Origin: Alteromonas macleodii ATCC 27126
GTDB lineage: Bacteria; Pseudomonadota; Gammaproteobacteria; Enterobacterales; Alteromonadaceae
DNA: 64,000 nt
Assembly: GCF_000172635.2 (NCBI RefSeq)
Contig: NC_018632.1
Coordinates: forward strand, 4,588,001 to 4,652,000
Reading direction: 5' to 3'
Shown here: positions 27,390-36,524 of the stretch, piece by piece
Position numbering within the stretch: the stretch's first letter is position 1
Layout of the letters: every line of letters begins with the position of its first letter
Translations under genes and position numbers: made by a program
Notes under the pieces: generated by a model
Told to the model about the DNA's origin: nothing
What the model saw: the letters and a program-made list of their open reading frames with translations, nothing else
Databases searched by the model: none

Positions 27390-28253
27390 ATGATTTACAG
27401 CATGACAGCGTTTGCACGCGTAGAAACCAAAAAAGAGTGGGGCTCAGCCGTGTGGGAAATACGCTCGGTCAACCAACGCTTTTTAGAAACTTACTTTCGC
27501 CTGCCGGAACAGTTTCGCTCATTGGAGCCGGTTTTACGTGAACGATTCCGTAAAAAGCTAGCCCGAGGTAAGGTGGAATGTGCGCTGCGTTTTACTGCCA
27601 ACGATGCTGCTGTAACTAAGCTAAGCTTAAATGAAGAGTTGGCTAAGCAAGTGCTTCACGCCGCTGACTGGGTGCAATCCCATGGCCAATCCACGGGGGT
27701 TAACCCACTAGACGTTTTGCGCTGGCCTGGGGTAATTGCAGCGGAAGAAGCCGATATGGACGCCATCCACGCTGACGTAATGGCCGCGTTCGACCAAGCT
27801 CTTAACGATTTTATTAGTGCCCGCGCTACCGAAGGGGAAGCCCTTAAAGGTATGATCACGCAGCGCCTAGATGCCATTGAAGTGGAAGCTGAAAAAGTAG
27901 CCGCGCGTATGCCTGAAATCATGGTGTGGCAGCGAGAAAAAGTGCAAACCCGCTTTGAAGAAGCAAAGGTTGAACTTGATGCAGGCCGTTTTGAACAAGA
28001 AATGATCATGCTGGCGCAAAAAGTAGACGTGGCAGAAGAGTTAGATCGTCTGAATGCTCACGTTAAGGAAACCCGCAATATCCTTAAAAACGGTGGAGCA
28101 GTAGGCCGCCGTCTTGATTTCATGATGCAGGAGTTTAACCGCGAATCGAACACGTTAGGTTCAAAGTCTATCAGCACCGACATCACACAATCGGCGGTTG
28201 AACTTAAAGTCCTGATTGAGCAGATGCGCGAGCAAATTCAGAATATTGAGTAA
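27390..28253 (+). CDS. yicC: YicC-family endoribonuclease
   Basis: A 287-residue protein, equal in length to E. coli YicC. It has the N-terminal YicC-like domain starting MIYSMTAFARVETKKEWG and the C-terminal DUF1732 domain with the highly conserved GGAVGRRLDFMMQEFNRESNTLGSK segment. YicC/YloC proteins have been described as endoribonucleases acting on RNA turnover, and yicC neighbours rph in many gammaproteobacteria, as here. An AAGGA ribosome site precedes the ATG. A hairpin follows the stop. Confidence 0.92.
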   Translation: MIYSMTAFARVETKKEWGSAVWEIRSVNQRFLETYFRLPEQFRSLEPVLRERFRKKLARGKVECALRFTANDAAVTKLSLNEELAKQVLHAADWVQSHGQSTGVNPLDVLRWPGVIAAEEADMDAIHADVMAAFDQALNDFISARATEGEALKGMITQRLDAIEVEAEKVAARMPEIMVWQREKVQTRFEEAKVELDAGRFEQEMIMLAQKVDVAEELDRLNAHVKETRNILKNGGAVGRRLDFMMQEFNRESNTLGSKSISTDITQSAVELKVLIEQMREQIQNIE

Positions 28254-28291
28254 TTAAAAAGCAGACTCAAACTCATTCAATAAATAACACC

Positions 28292-28316
28292 AAACCCAGC
28301 TTTCTAGCTGGGTTTG
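28292..28316 (+). terminator. Hairpin after yicC
   Basis: AAACCCAGC (28292-28300) and GCTGGGTTT (28307-28315) form a nine-pair stem with a six-base loop. Only a short T stretch follows, so termination may be partial. Confidence 0.55.
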
Positions 28317-28412
28317 AGACTTCTGTAGGGCGTTTGGTAGCTCGTCGGTTACGAGCTGCTTAAGTCACTGTTGACGCGCTACCTGCCGCCAACATCTAAC
28401 GCTTCTAATAAC

Positions 28413-29918
28413 TCATCTCAGATACTGTGTTAAGAAGGCCTCGTGCGAGGGGAGTTTAGCTACGTGATTATCCACCTGCTGCTTTAATCCTGCCATAAAC
28501 TGCTTAAGTGACTGTTCACTCATCTCATCGGCAACACGATGATACTGGCTAGGTGTCATGCCTTGGCCCATTAATACTTGGGTCCAGGAATCAACACGGA
28601 AAATATCTCCGTCATCTAAAAATACACGGCCAGATTCAGCAAACAAATCCAATTTATGTTTAAGAGAAGACGGAATATCCATGCGTTGACACTGCTGCCA
28701 AAAGGGGCTGTCCTCGCGCTGTGTCACCTTGTAATGCATAACAATAAAATCGAGTATGGCCGACATTTCGCTATCAAACTTATTATTGTATTCGTCGATT
28801 GCGCTTTGGGTTATGCCATCGAAAGGGAATAGGCGCATTAAGCGTATAAGGCCAGTCATGATTAGATGGATACTGGTCGACTCTAAAGGCTCAATAAAGC
28901 CACTGGATAGCCCTAGCGCCACGCAGTTTTTATTCCAACCACGCCTGCGTTTTCCAGGAGTAAAACGAATCACTCTCGGCTCATTAATGGGCGCGCCTGT
29001 CACCTGCGATTTAAGTGTATTGATGGCGTCTTCATCGCTCATAAATCGGCTACAAAATACCAATCCATTACCCATTCGTTCTTGAAGAGGTATTTGCCAG
29101 CGCCAACCGGCCTGATGTGCCACACTTTTGGTGTATGGCACAGGTGGGGCTGTAAGCTCAGTTTGCATAGCTACCGCACTATCGCAGAAAAGATAGTGTC
29201 GCCAATCGTCGTAACCGGTGTGAAGGGCTTGTTCAATAAGCAGCCCTTTAAAGCCTGTACAGTCTATGAAAAAGTCGCCATCTATGACTTCATCGCTTGC
29301 TAATCGAAGGGACTGGATGTTGCCTGATTGCGGGCATACTACGACCTTTTCTATATCTCCTTCCTTGTGAGTTACCCCAGCATCACACGCTAGAGACTTT
29401 AAAAATCGACCGTAAGCAACGGCATCAAAATGATAGGCAAAGTTAAGCGGCATGGCTTCTGATGTGGCGAACTTGCTCTGTTTAGCGGCAATAAGTTCCG
29501 GGCAATAATCACCAAATTCACCACCAAATCCGTATTCTTTAGCCCTCAGCCAAAAATGGTGAAACTCGCCAGCCCAACACTCTCTTCCGGTTATACCAAA
29601 AGAATGAATATAGCTGTGACCTTGTTCACGCCAATTTTCAAACTCAATACCCAGTTTGAACGTGGCTTGTGTGGCACGCATAAATGCTTTTTCGTCGATG
29701 CCAAGCAACTTGTGAAATGTTCTAATAGGCGGAATAGTCGCCTCGCCCACACCTACAATACCAATATCTTTCGACTCGACTAACGTAACGTTTATTGACT
29801 TACCCAAAAGCCGTGACAGCGCTGTGGCCGCCATCCATCCCGCAGTACCGCCACCCGCAATGACTACGTTCTTAACGGGCGTTTGATTTTTACTGCTATC
29901 TAAACCCGATACGGTCAT
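28413..29918 (-). CDS. Flavin-dependent tryptophan halogenase-like protein 1
   Basis: A 501-residue member of the flavin-dependent (tryptophan) halogenase family, which uses FADH2, O2 and halide to chlorinate or brominate aromatic rings. The FAD motif GGGTAGW is at residues 22-28. The Lys that forms the active halogenating species in PrnA (K79) has a counterpart at K88 in ATFKLGIEF. The family motif WxWxIP is intact (W272, W274, I276, P277), and SGFIEPLEST is conserved. The start at 29918 is set by AGGA upstream and by the FAD motif; the frame is open further upstream but overlaps the next gene. It overlaps the end of the second halogenase-like gene by 23 bases. In TonB-receptor loci such proteins have an unknown substrate. 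Confidence 0.85.
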   Translation of the reverse strand: MTVSGLDSSKNQTPVKNVVIAGGGTAGWMAATALSRLLGKSINVTLVESKDIGIVGVGEATIPPIRTFHKLLGIDEKAFMRATQATFKLGIEFENWREQGHSYIHSFGITGRECWAGEFHHFWLRAKEYGFGGEFGDYCPELIAAKQSKFATSEAMPLNFAYHFDAVAYGRFLKSLACDAGVTHKEGDIEKVVVCPQSGNIQSLRLASDEVIDGDFFIDCTGFKGLLIEQALHTGYDDWRHYLFCDSAVAMQTELTAPPVPYTKSVAHQAGWRWQIPLQERMGNGLVFCSRFMSDEDAINTLKSQVTGAPINEPRVIRFTPGKRRRGWNKNCVALGLSSGFIEPLESTSIHLIMTGLIRLMRLFPFDGITQSAIDEYNNKFDSEMSAILDFIVMHYKVTQREDSPFWQQCQRMDIPSSLKHKLDLFAESGRVFLDDGDIFRVDSWTQVLMGQGMTPSQYHRVADEMSEQSLKQFMAGLKQQVDNHVAKLPSHEAFLTQYLR

Positions 29919-31569
29919 AAGAGGTGTCCTTTTTATCTGAAGTATTTTTTGTGTCATTACAACTCGAAGCTGAAGCGTGCTCGTTCTTTTCACGTTGAGC
30001 ATGCGAGGGCACGTGTTGTTTTTCGTTGCTGTAGCGCTTTGCAATATCATTGAGCAAAACTCTGTTAGACGGCAATCCCTGCAGATAAGCGTTTTTAGTT
30101 TGTTGTAAGGTTTCGCGAATGTGAACTGCTTTACGCTTATGCTCTTCATTTGGCCGTAAAGGCGATGTAGAAGAAGAAAAGCCCATTCCATATAGTACAT
30201 ACTGATAGCTAGCAGAGGGGAAAATCTCTTCGTTCTCGATAAGATCTAAGCGTGAAGGGCTTTGATACTTCCACAGTTCAAGCAATTCAGCGAGAGAATC
30301 GGGTATGGACGCCTTATCTCTTTGCGCTAACCAATACGGCTCTTCTCTATCGCTTAAAGCATAATGTAGTTTTAGAAAGTCGATAACGCGCTGCCAGCGA
30401 TATGCAAAGCGCGAGTTGTAGCGCTTACTGACTATTTCCATGTGTGCTTTGTTTTGCGGAAAAGCCTCACAGAGCATACGTAAGCCAAGCTCGACCATAG
30501 CAATGGCTGATGCTTCAAGCGGTTCAACAAACCCCGAAGACATACCTAAACTCAAACAGTTTTTTACCCAAAACTGTGATCTATAGCCAGGCTCAAAGGA
30601 GAGTGTACGAAAAGAAAGCTCTGCATCTTGTGCACTAGGGTAACGTTCACGAACGTAGTCAATCAGCACCTGCTTTGCTTGATCTTCATCTGTGAATTGA
30701 GAAGAGTAAACTAGGCCTACACCTCGGCGGTGCTGCAACGCAATATCCCACGTCCACCCACAGGTTTGTGCAGTGGCCACTGTGGTACTTTTTATTTCAG
30801 CATCTTCGTTTGAATAAGGCACTTGAAGCGCAACAGCGCGATCATTGAGCATTGTGCGCTTAACGGGTATCCAAGGAATAGCAAAGTGTTTATTGATGAG
30901 CAGGCCGCTGTGGCCTGAACAGTCAATAAATAGATCGCCAACTATTTTTTTCCCGTCCTTTGTTGATACGCTTTCAATATCTCCGTTTTGATGAGAGTGA
31001 ACACTGTCAACATGACCAACGACGTGAGCGACATTTAACTTGTCTACGCAATGATTTTTTAACAGCTCAGCAAACTTTGTGGCGTCGAAATGGTAACCGT
31101 AATTGAGCACATGGGCGTAGTCCGGCGTAGCAATTTGCTTTGGCGCCTTGCCTGCGGCACACATGGCGGCTTGTAACGAAAACACATCTTCGTACGATGT
31201 GTTTGGTGCGATTGATTTCCAACATGTATAAATATCGAGCTCGTTGTAGCCTGTTGGAACGGTAAATGGATGATAATAGCAGTGCCCGCCTTTACGCCAA
31301 TTAACAAAGCTGGAGCCTTGCTTGAAAGCGCCATGACACAGCGTTAAGAATTCCGTTTCACTAATACCAATATCAAGAAGGGTATCGCGCAGTGACGGCC
31401 AAGAGCCTTCGCCCACACCTAAAGAAGGGATGTTGGGTGACTCTATCAAGGTAACGGTGTGATTCGCGCTTAGTTTTGCGGCAAGTATCCCTGCTGCAAG
31501 CCACCCAGCCGTACCACCACCGACAATGACGACCCGATGCATACTGCTATGACTTTCGTTATCACTCAT
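29896..31569 (-). CDS. Flavin-dependent halogenase-like protein 2, variant motif
   Basis: A 557-residue paralogue of the neighbouring protein. The N-terminal GGGTAGW motif (residues 17-23), GVGEGSWP and the catalytic-type Lys83 in GAFKQGSSF are present, and SGFVEPLEAS is conserved. The WxWxIP motif reads W272-T-W274-D-I276-A277, so the usual Pro is Ala. The C-terminus carries an extra polar tail rich in Ser, Lys and Asp. It is the first gene of a two-gene operon lying after the receptor gene, from which it is separated by a terminator. Substrate unknown; the pairing with a TonB receptor suggests that it acts on an imported compound or a cell-surface aromatic group. Confidence 0.82.
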   Translation of the reverse strand: MSDNESHSSMHRVVIVGGGTAGWLAAGILAAKLSANHTVTLIESPNIPSLGVGEGSWPSLRDTLLDIGISETEFLTLCHGAFKQGSSFVNWRKGGHCYYHPFTVPTGYNELDIYTCWKSIAPNTSYEDVFSLQAAMCAAGKAPKQIATPDYAHVLNYGYHFDATKFAELLKNHCVDKLNVAHVVGHVDSVHSHQNGDIESVSTKDGKKIVGDLFIDCSGHSGLLINKHFAIPWIPVKRTMLNDRAVALQVPYSNEDAEIKSTTVATAQTCGWTWDIALQHRRGVGLVYSSQFTDEDQAKQVLIDYVRERYPSAQDAELSFRTLSFEPGYRSQFWVKNCLSLGMSSGFVEPLEASAIAMVELGLRMLCEAFPQNKAHMEIVSKRYNSRFAYRWQRVIDFLKLHYALSDREEPYWLAQRDKASIPDSLAELLELWKYQSPSRLDLIENEEIFPSASYQYVLYGMGFSSSTSPLRPNEEHKRKAVHIRETLQQTKNAYLQGLPSNRVLLNDIAKRYSNEKQHVPSHAQREKNEHASASSCNDTKNTSDKKDTSYDRIGFR

Positions 31570-31654
31570 ACGTTAAGAACCACGATATGCCCCACTGCAC
31601 TTCTACAAACATGTTCAGTCGTTTTTCTGGTTACTATTCAAACAGCACTATGAC

Positions 31655-31697
31655 AAAAAAACCCGCTAAAGCGCAACCCTAAGCACTTTAGCGGGTA
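31655..31697 (-). terminator. Terminator after the TonB receptor gene
   Basis: Read on the minus strand, ACCCGCTAAAG and CTTTAGCGGGT form an 11-pair stem followed by seven T. It separates the receptor transcript from the halogenase-like genes, although read-through could still feed them. Confidence 0.85.
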
Positions 31698-31712
31698 AAC
31701 ACACCCCAATCG

Positions 31713-34700
31713 TTAAAACTTGTAGCGAACTCCCAGTGCATAGCGAGCGCCAAGCTCATCTAATTTCCACAACATAGCACTTGTTCTGCCGTGTCTACGG
31801 ATATTTTCATCTGTGATGTTTATCCCTTCAAATGACACCGTAAGATCTTCAGTGATGTCGTAAGAAACATTGAAGTCTATTTGTGAATAGTCTTCGGTAT
31901 AGCCCGGCTCATTAATGTACTGAGAGGTTGTATCAAGGAACTTATCACGCCAGTTGTAGGCAATACGCGCTTGCAAAGCATCTTTCTCATACATCAAGAT
32001 GAGGTTTGCTGTGTCACTTAGTCCCACAAGGGCAAACTGAGTTATCGATGGATTTGCGTCATTATCAAAACCAATATCACCTTGCACTGTGGTGTAGTTA
32101 GCCAGTACCCCGAAGCCGCTATCACCAAAGAAGTGCTGCGCAGCAAGTTCGAAACCGTAAATATTCGCCGCTTTATTGTTAACAGGTTTAGAGTTAATGA
32201 AGGTAATCAACGGATCTTCGCTATTGGGCAGCACATCGAATTGCTGCTCAAACTGTTCGTCAGTCAATGAGTCATACTCGATACCGTTTTCCATCGCAGC
32301 AACCATGTTAAACAATGACGTGTCATTAATTGGAATACCACGCGCCTCTAATTCAGCGCGAGCCGCCTCTGCACGCGGTCCATTGGTAACGTCTCTCAAC
32401 CCAAAGATATTTTCTTCAACTTGTTCATTACCGATAAAGTTCTTAACACGCTTATCGTAAAAACCAACCGACACATAGCTTGTCTCATCGAAATAATATT
32501 CGAATGAAAGATCAAGGTTGTCTGATTCTAATGGTATCAGCGATGGGTTACCTGAACTCGCGGTGGCGGTAATGCTGTCAGTAAGAATTGTCGGCCCGCT
32601 TTGAGGCGATACTGTCGCAGCGGCGCTCAAGTTGTTGTACGTGGGTCGCGCTATTGTCTTACTGTAAGAGAATCGCGCAATCATGTTTTCAACAACTTCG
32701 ATATCGAAATCTAATGCAGGAAGTACATGGTCGTAACTTGATTCAACTTCAACATCTTCCATGTCGCTTCCAAAGCGGACGTTGAAGTCATTATTACCTT
32801 CCCACGCAATGCCGCTAGGTAAACTTATATTTGCAATTGAAGTTACATCGGTATTTTCGTAGCGTACACCTGCCAACAGGTTGTACTCCATGCCGTTTAA
32901 CTCGCCAGATAAATCCAATTCGAAATAAACCGCAGTTATGTCTTCTTCAATAGTACGGTTAGTTGCAAACGGGTTGTTGGCAAGAAAATCAAAACCGTAT
33001 TCTTGAGCAGCAAATGCACCAATTTGCGCAACGCTACCGGTAAAGCCCTGAGAGAACATCCCCTCAGTATTGAAATCGCTAAACTCACTCGCCAAATCCA
33101 GCGGTGTTAAAGAACCAGCAGGAAGCTCACCCGGGTTCTCAATTCCCCAGTTGCCCATGGTGTGGCGGGTTAGAGATTGGAGCGATGTGCTCTCCATTGA
33201 GCGTGACTCAATACCAAAGTTAATACTTCCGGTATCCATAACGTAAGAGCCATCAAGACGAGCTTGAGTAATTTCGGTGTCTTGCGACGAGAAATTCATG
33301 TCCAATATCGATGTACCTACATCATCTTGGTCAAGCACGCCATTTCCGTTAAGATTATCACGAGCTTCATCGTCAAAATCGACGAACATAATAGGGAAGT
33401 CGCCTCTGAGATCGACACCTTGCCCTTTAACTACGTTTGCGCCTAAACCAAGATTTGTCCACGTTCCATAGGGCGCATCTGGGCGTCCTTCTGCCGTCGA
33501 ATTATGAAGGTCGAAGACTAGAGTTAGCTCGTCATTTACGAAGTACTCAAGGTTTAAGCCGATCGACTTGTTTTCGTTGACTTGGTTTAGTTCTTGAAGC
33601 GCCAAGCCTAGATCACGAGGTAGCAAATCTCGGCGTTCTTGAGTTATCAATACTGGCGTTTTTACCGTTTCATCATCAAAAGTTAGTTCGGTGAAGTACC
33701 TATCATCCATCCATATCGATTGCTCGGCTCGAGCTTCATATAAGTCTTGCTTTGAATAGGTGTAATCAAGCGTGGCCGTCATTTTTTCTGAAGGAGCAAA
33801 CTGGAACGTTAGCTGTGCATTCGTTCTTTCACGCTCTCGGTCTGCCATGTAATAACGTAAATCTGAGGGAATGGCGAAAAGCTGTCCCATGGCTGGTGCG
33901 TTGTTCAGCACAATTGGGTCACCGCTATCTGGGTTCGCTGGATCAGGTGATTGGGGCACCGTGCCATCAAATGGATTTACGCGCCACTCGTTCACAAACG
34001 CACCTTGTGCAGCACTGTCACGCTGTTGGAATGAACCGGTAAACGTAACGCCAAAGGTATTGTCATCATTAAGGTAATTGATGAAGCCAGATACTTCAGG
34101 CGTAACATCATCACCTACACGGTTAGTCGTATCATGCAGTGCTTTTGCGCCTACACTTGCGGTAATGCCATTGTCAGATGCTTGAAAGGGACGTGCTGTT
34201 CGTATATTTACCGTAGCCCCAATCCCCCCAGTTGCAATACTCGCTCTACCTGTTTTGTACACTTCAACCGCTCTAACACTTTCAGAAGCAAGGTCAGAAA
34301 AATCGAAGGCGCGAGAATTTGCTGCTCCGCCACCACCAGGTAACGCAGAACCAGGCATCGTACGTCCATTCAGCGTTACCATATTAAAGTCAGGTCCAAA
34401 ACCACGCGCTGTGACTTGGCTTCCTTCACCATTATTCCGACTAATTGAAATACCAGTAATACGCTGTAGTGACTCTGCTAAGTTAGTATCAGGAAATTTA
34501 CCAATATCTTCTGCTGAGATGGCATCAACAACACCAGCAGAGTCACGCTTGATACCCATCGACTCTTGAACACTACTTCGTATACCTGATACCTGAATAA
34601 CTTCTATGTCTTTTTCTGTTTCTTGCGCCGTCGCAGATGACATCACACCGCTACTCAAAGCGGTCCCGAGTATCAATGACAAACTTGCTGCGATCTTGCT

Positions 34701-34724
34701 TTTATTTGGTGTTGTTTGTGTCAC
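31713..34724 (-). CDS. TonB-dependent outer-membrane receptor
   Basis: A 1003-residue TonB-dependent receptor for energised uptake across the outer membrane. A signal peptide (about residues 1-33) is followed by a TonB-box-like segment (IEVIQVSG), a plug domain (about 50-185, with the conserved DTNLAESLQRITGISISR and LNGRTMPG) and a 22-strand barrel ending in a terminal Phe. The size and the N-terminal sequence IRSSVQESMGIKR are those of the group found in carbohydrate-utilisation loci of Alteromonas, Xanthomonas and Caulobacter relatives. It is divergent from the GH1 gene across a region with three LacI-type operators, so it is probably induced by an oligosaccharide or glycoside. Translation starts at GTG (34724) with GAGAG upstream. 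Confidence 0.92.
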   Translation of the reverse strand: MTQTTPNKSKIAASLSLILGTALSSGVMSSATAQETEKDIEVIQVSGIRSSVQESMGIKRDSAGVVDAISAEDIGKFPDTNLAESLQRITGISISRNNGEGSQVTARGFGPDFNMVTLNGRTMPGSALPGGGGAANSRAFDFSDLASESVRAVEVYKTGRASIATGGIGATVNIRTARPFQASDNGITASVGAKALHDTTNRVGDDVTPEVSGFINYLNDDNTFGVTFTGSFQQRDSAAQGAFVNEWRVNPFDGTVPQSPDPANPDSGDPIVLNNAPAMGQLFAIPSDLRYYMADRERERTNAQLTFQFAPSEKMTATLDYTYSKQDLYEARAEQSIWMDDRYFTELTFDDETVKTPVLITQERRDLLPRDLGLALQELNQVNENKSIGLNLEYFVNDELTLVFDLHNSTAEGRPDAPYGTWTNLGLGANVVKGQGVDLRGDFPIMFVDFDDEARDNLNGNGVLDQDDVGTSILDMNFSSQDTEITQARLDGSYVMDTGSINFGIESRSMESTSLQSLTRHTMGNWGIENPGELPAGSLTPLDLASEFSDFNTEGMFSQGFTGSVAQIGAFAAQEYGFDFLANNPFATNRTIEEDITAVYFELDLSGELNGMEYNLLAGVRYENTDVTSIANISLPSGIAWEGNNDFNVRFGSDMEDVEVESSYDHVLPALDFDIEVVENMIARFSYSKTIARPTYNNLSAAATVSPQSGPTILTDSITATASSGNPSLIPLESDNLDLSFEYYFDETSYVSVGFYDKRVKNFIGNEQVEENIFGLRDVTNGPRAEAARAELEARGIPINDTSLFNMVAAMENGIEYDSLTDEQFEQQFDVLPNSEDPLITFINSKPVNNKAANIYGFELAAQHFFGDSGFGVLANYTTVQGDIGFDNDANPSITQFALVGLSDTANLILMYEKDALQARIAYNWRDKFLDTTSQYINEPGYTEDYSQIDFNVSYDITEDLTVSFEGINITDENIRRHGRTSAMLWKLDELGARYALGVRYKF

Positions 34725-34781
34725 GGTCTATCTCTCTTTAATAGTGGCTTTTATGTGTGTTGTGAACCTTACGCGCTGCCA

Positions 34782-34793
34782 GAAAGGGCTTTC
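34782..34793. promoter_or_regulatory. LacI-type operator, receptor side, variant
   Basis: GAAAGGGCTTTC differs at one position from the palindrome GAAAGCGCTTTC found twice nearby. It lies 58 bases before the receptor start. Confidence 0.55.
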
Positions 34794-34823
34794 CCAAAGA
34801 GAAACTAGAACACCCTGACGTAA

Positions 34824-34835
34824 GAAAGCGCTTTC
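34824..34835. promoter_or_regulatory. LacI-type operator, receptor side
   Basis: This is a perfect 12-base palindrome GAAAGCGCTTTC of the kind bound by LacI/GalR regulators with a central CG. It lies 100 bases upstream of the receptor start. Confidence 0.65.
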
Positions 34836-35054
34836 CGAACATTAATTCAACAAAAGTTTAAGATCAACACATTTTTTACAATTAATTCACAGGCAACAAC
34901 TATATCGGAGAACACTAAACTCCTCATAAAAAAGAACAAAACTATTATATTCAACATCTTATAATAAAAACAAAAATCTATTAGATTCCTGTGATAGCCA
35001 TAGAAATATTATCAGTCACTTAATTCCATTAACGTAAAAATGACATAAATATGA

Positions 35055-35066
35055 GAAAGCGCTTTC
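35055..35066. promoter_or_regulatory. LacI-type operator, GH1 side
   Basis: A perfect palindrome GAAAGCGCTTTC, identical to the site at 34824. It overlaps the -35 position of the likely GH1 promoter, which suits repression by the LacI protein encoded at 38178. Confidence 0.65.
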
Positions 35067-35092
35067 TAATTGTTTTTTATTTGTGCTATAAA
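35064..35092 (+). promoter_or_regulatory. Probable promoter of the GH1-transporter-lacI unit
   Basis: The -10 is TATAAA (35087-35092). A weak -35 TTCTAA (35064-35069) stands 17 bases away, next to and overlapping the operator. The weak -35 is a guess from spacing. Confidence 0.4.
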
Positions 35093-35169
35093 CCGCTTTG
35101 TTATTTCAGATTCATTGTACTGCCAGCATCCGTTTAGAATTTGTGCAGTAAGAAAAAGGTTATCGACTT

Positions 35170-36507
35170 ATGAACAGCATTTCGCTTCCCGCAGGCAGTC
35201 CCTTACTCAAAAATACGTTTCTTTATGGAACTGCCACGTCAAGTTTTCAGATAGAAGGGGATGTCGATAACCGTCTCGAATGTATTTGGGATAGATTTTG
35301 TGAACGGCCTTCAGCCATCGCTGATCACTCCAATGGCGATGTCGCCTGTGATCATATTGCTCGCTGGAGAGAAGATTTCGACATTTTGTTAGACTTAAAT
35401 GTAGACGCTTACCGTTTCTCTATTTCTTGGCCGCGCGTTATCACTCAAGAAGGTGAGCTAAACCCAAAAGGCGTTGCCTTTTATAAAACGCTAGTTGATG
35501 CGTTAAATGAAAAAGGCATTAAGCCATTTGTTACCCTTTATCACTGGGATCTCCCTCAACACCTGGAAGATAAGGGTGGGTGGCTTTACCGACAAACTGC
35601 TTTTGCATTTGAAGACTATGTTGACAAAATAACACAGGCGTTAGGCGAGTCCGTTTTTTCCTATGCAACGTTCAATGAACCTTTTTGCAGTGCTTATTTA
35701 GGGTATGAAATAGGCGTACACGCCCCGGGCAGAACGGGTAGAAAATACGGAAGAACTGCGGCTCATCACATTTTGCTAGCACACGGCCTTGGGATGAATG
35801 TGCTTAGAAAAAATGTCCCAAGTAGCGAAGCCGGTATAGTATTGAATTTTACGCCATGCTACCCCGCCACACAAAAGACAGAAGACCTATTAGCCACCCG
35901 CAAAGCAGATGACTATATCAACCAATGGTATATGCAGCCTGTAATGGAGGGAAGCTACCCCGAAGTGTTATTTGATATAGACGAAGCGGATAGACCACCA
36001 GTTGAAGCTGGTGATATGGAGACAATCTGTCAGCCCATCGATTTCTTAGGGGTAAATTTCTACACGCGATTACACTATTCTGCGCCCAAAGAGAAAGGCG
36101 CATTGTATTTCGAGCATCCTCATCAAGGTCCATTGACCGATATTGGTTGGGAAATCTATCCAAAAGCGCTTTATGATTTACTTACTTCATTAAACGAACG
36201 ATATACGCTCCCTCCCATTTTTATAACTGAAAATGGTGCTGCAATGGCAGACGAACTCAAAGATGGTCTTGTTAATGATGTTGATCGGGTTGATTACTAC
36301 AATGCCCATTTAAACATGGTACACAACGCAGTGATTGATGGAGTAGAAGTGAGTGGTTACTTCGCATGGAGTCTCCTTGATAACTTCGAGTGGGCGGAAG
36401 GATATGAAAAGCGATTTGGGCTAGTTTATGTGGATTTTGAAACGCAAAAGCGTACGCTTAAACTTAGCGCCAATGCTTATAAAGCGCTCATAGCAAGTCG
36501 AACATAA
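35170..36507 (+). CDS. GH1-family beta-glycosidase
   Basis: A 445-residue glycoside hydrolase family 1 enzyme, normal in length. The acid/base Glu170 in TFNEP and the nucleophile Glu354 in ITENGA are both present, as are the sugar-binding QIEG near residue 27 and the terminal YFAWSLLDNFEWAEGY motif. These retaining enzymes release terminal beta-glucosyl or related residues; the exact sugar is not readable. There is no signal peptide, so it acts in the cytoplasm on imported oligosaccharide. It is the first gene of a three-gene unit with the symporter and the regulator. Confidence 0.93.
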   Translation: MNSISLPAGSPLLKNTFLYGTATSSFQIEGDVDNRLECIWDRFCERPSAIADHSNGDVACDHIARWREDFDILLDLNVDAYRFSISWPRVITQEGELNPKGVAFYKTLVDALNEKGIKPFVTLYHWDLPQHLEDKGGWLYRQTAFAFEDYVDKITQALGESVFSYATFNEPFCSAYLGYEIGVHAPGRTGRKYGRTAAHHILLAHGLGMNVLRKNVPSSEAGIVLNFTPCYPATQKTEDLLATRKADDYINQWYMQPVMEGSYPEVLFDIDEADRPPVEAGDMETICQPIDFLGVNFYTRLHYSAPKEKGALYFEHPHQGPLTDIGWEIYPKALYDLLTSLNERYTLPPIFITENGAAMADELKDGLVNDVDRVDYYNAHLNMVHNAVIDGVEVSGYFAWSLLDNFEWAEGYEKRFGLVYVDFETQKRTLKLSANAYKALIASRT

Positions 36508-36524
36508 CAACAGTGGAAATAGCA

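Larger units (their letters stand above)
34725..35169. promoter_or_regulatory. Divergent control region of the sugar locus
   Basis: This 445-base AT-rich region lies between the receptor gene (minus) and the GH1 gene (plus). It contains two operator-like palindromes on the receptor side and one on the glycosidase side, each listed separately. The middle part (34860-35045) is very A/T-rich and holds no open frame of note. Confidence 0.6.

Noticed and set aside
29919..30200. An N-terminal extension of the first halogenase-like protein by 94 residues
   Set aside because: The extension lies over the end of the neighbouring gene, has low similarity to any halogenase N-terminus, and an ATG with AGGA at 29918 fits the family start.
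34255..34569. A 104-codon plus-strand open frame inside the receptor gene
   Set aside because: It mirrors the plug domain coding sequence and is not supported by any signal.
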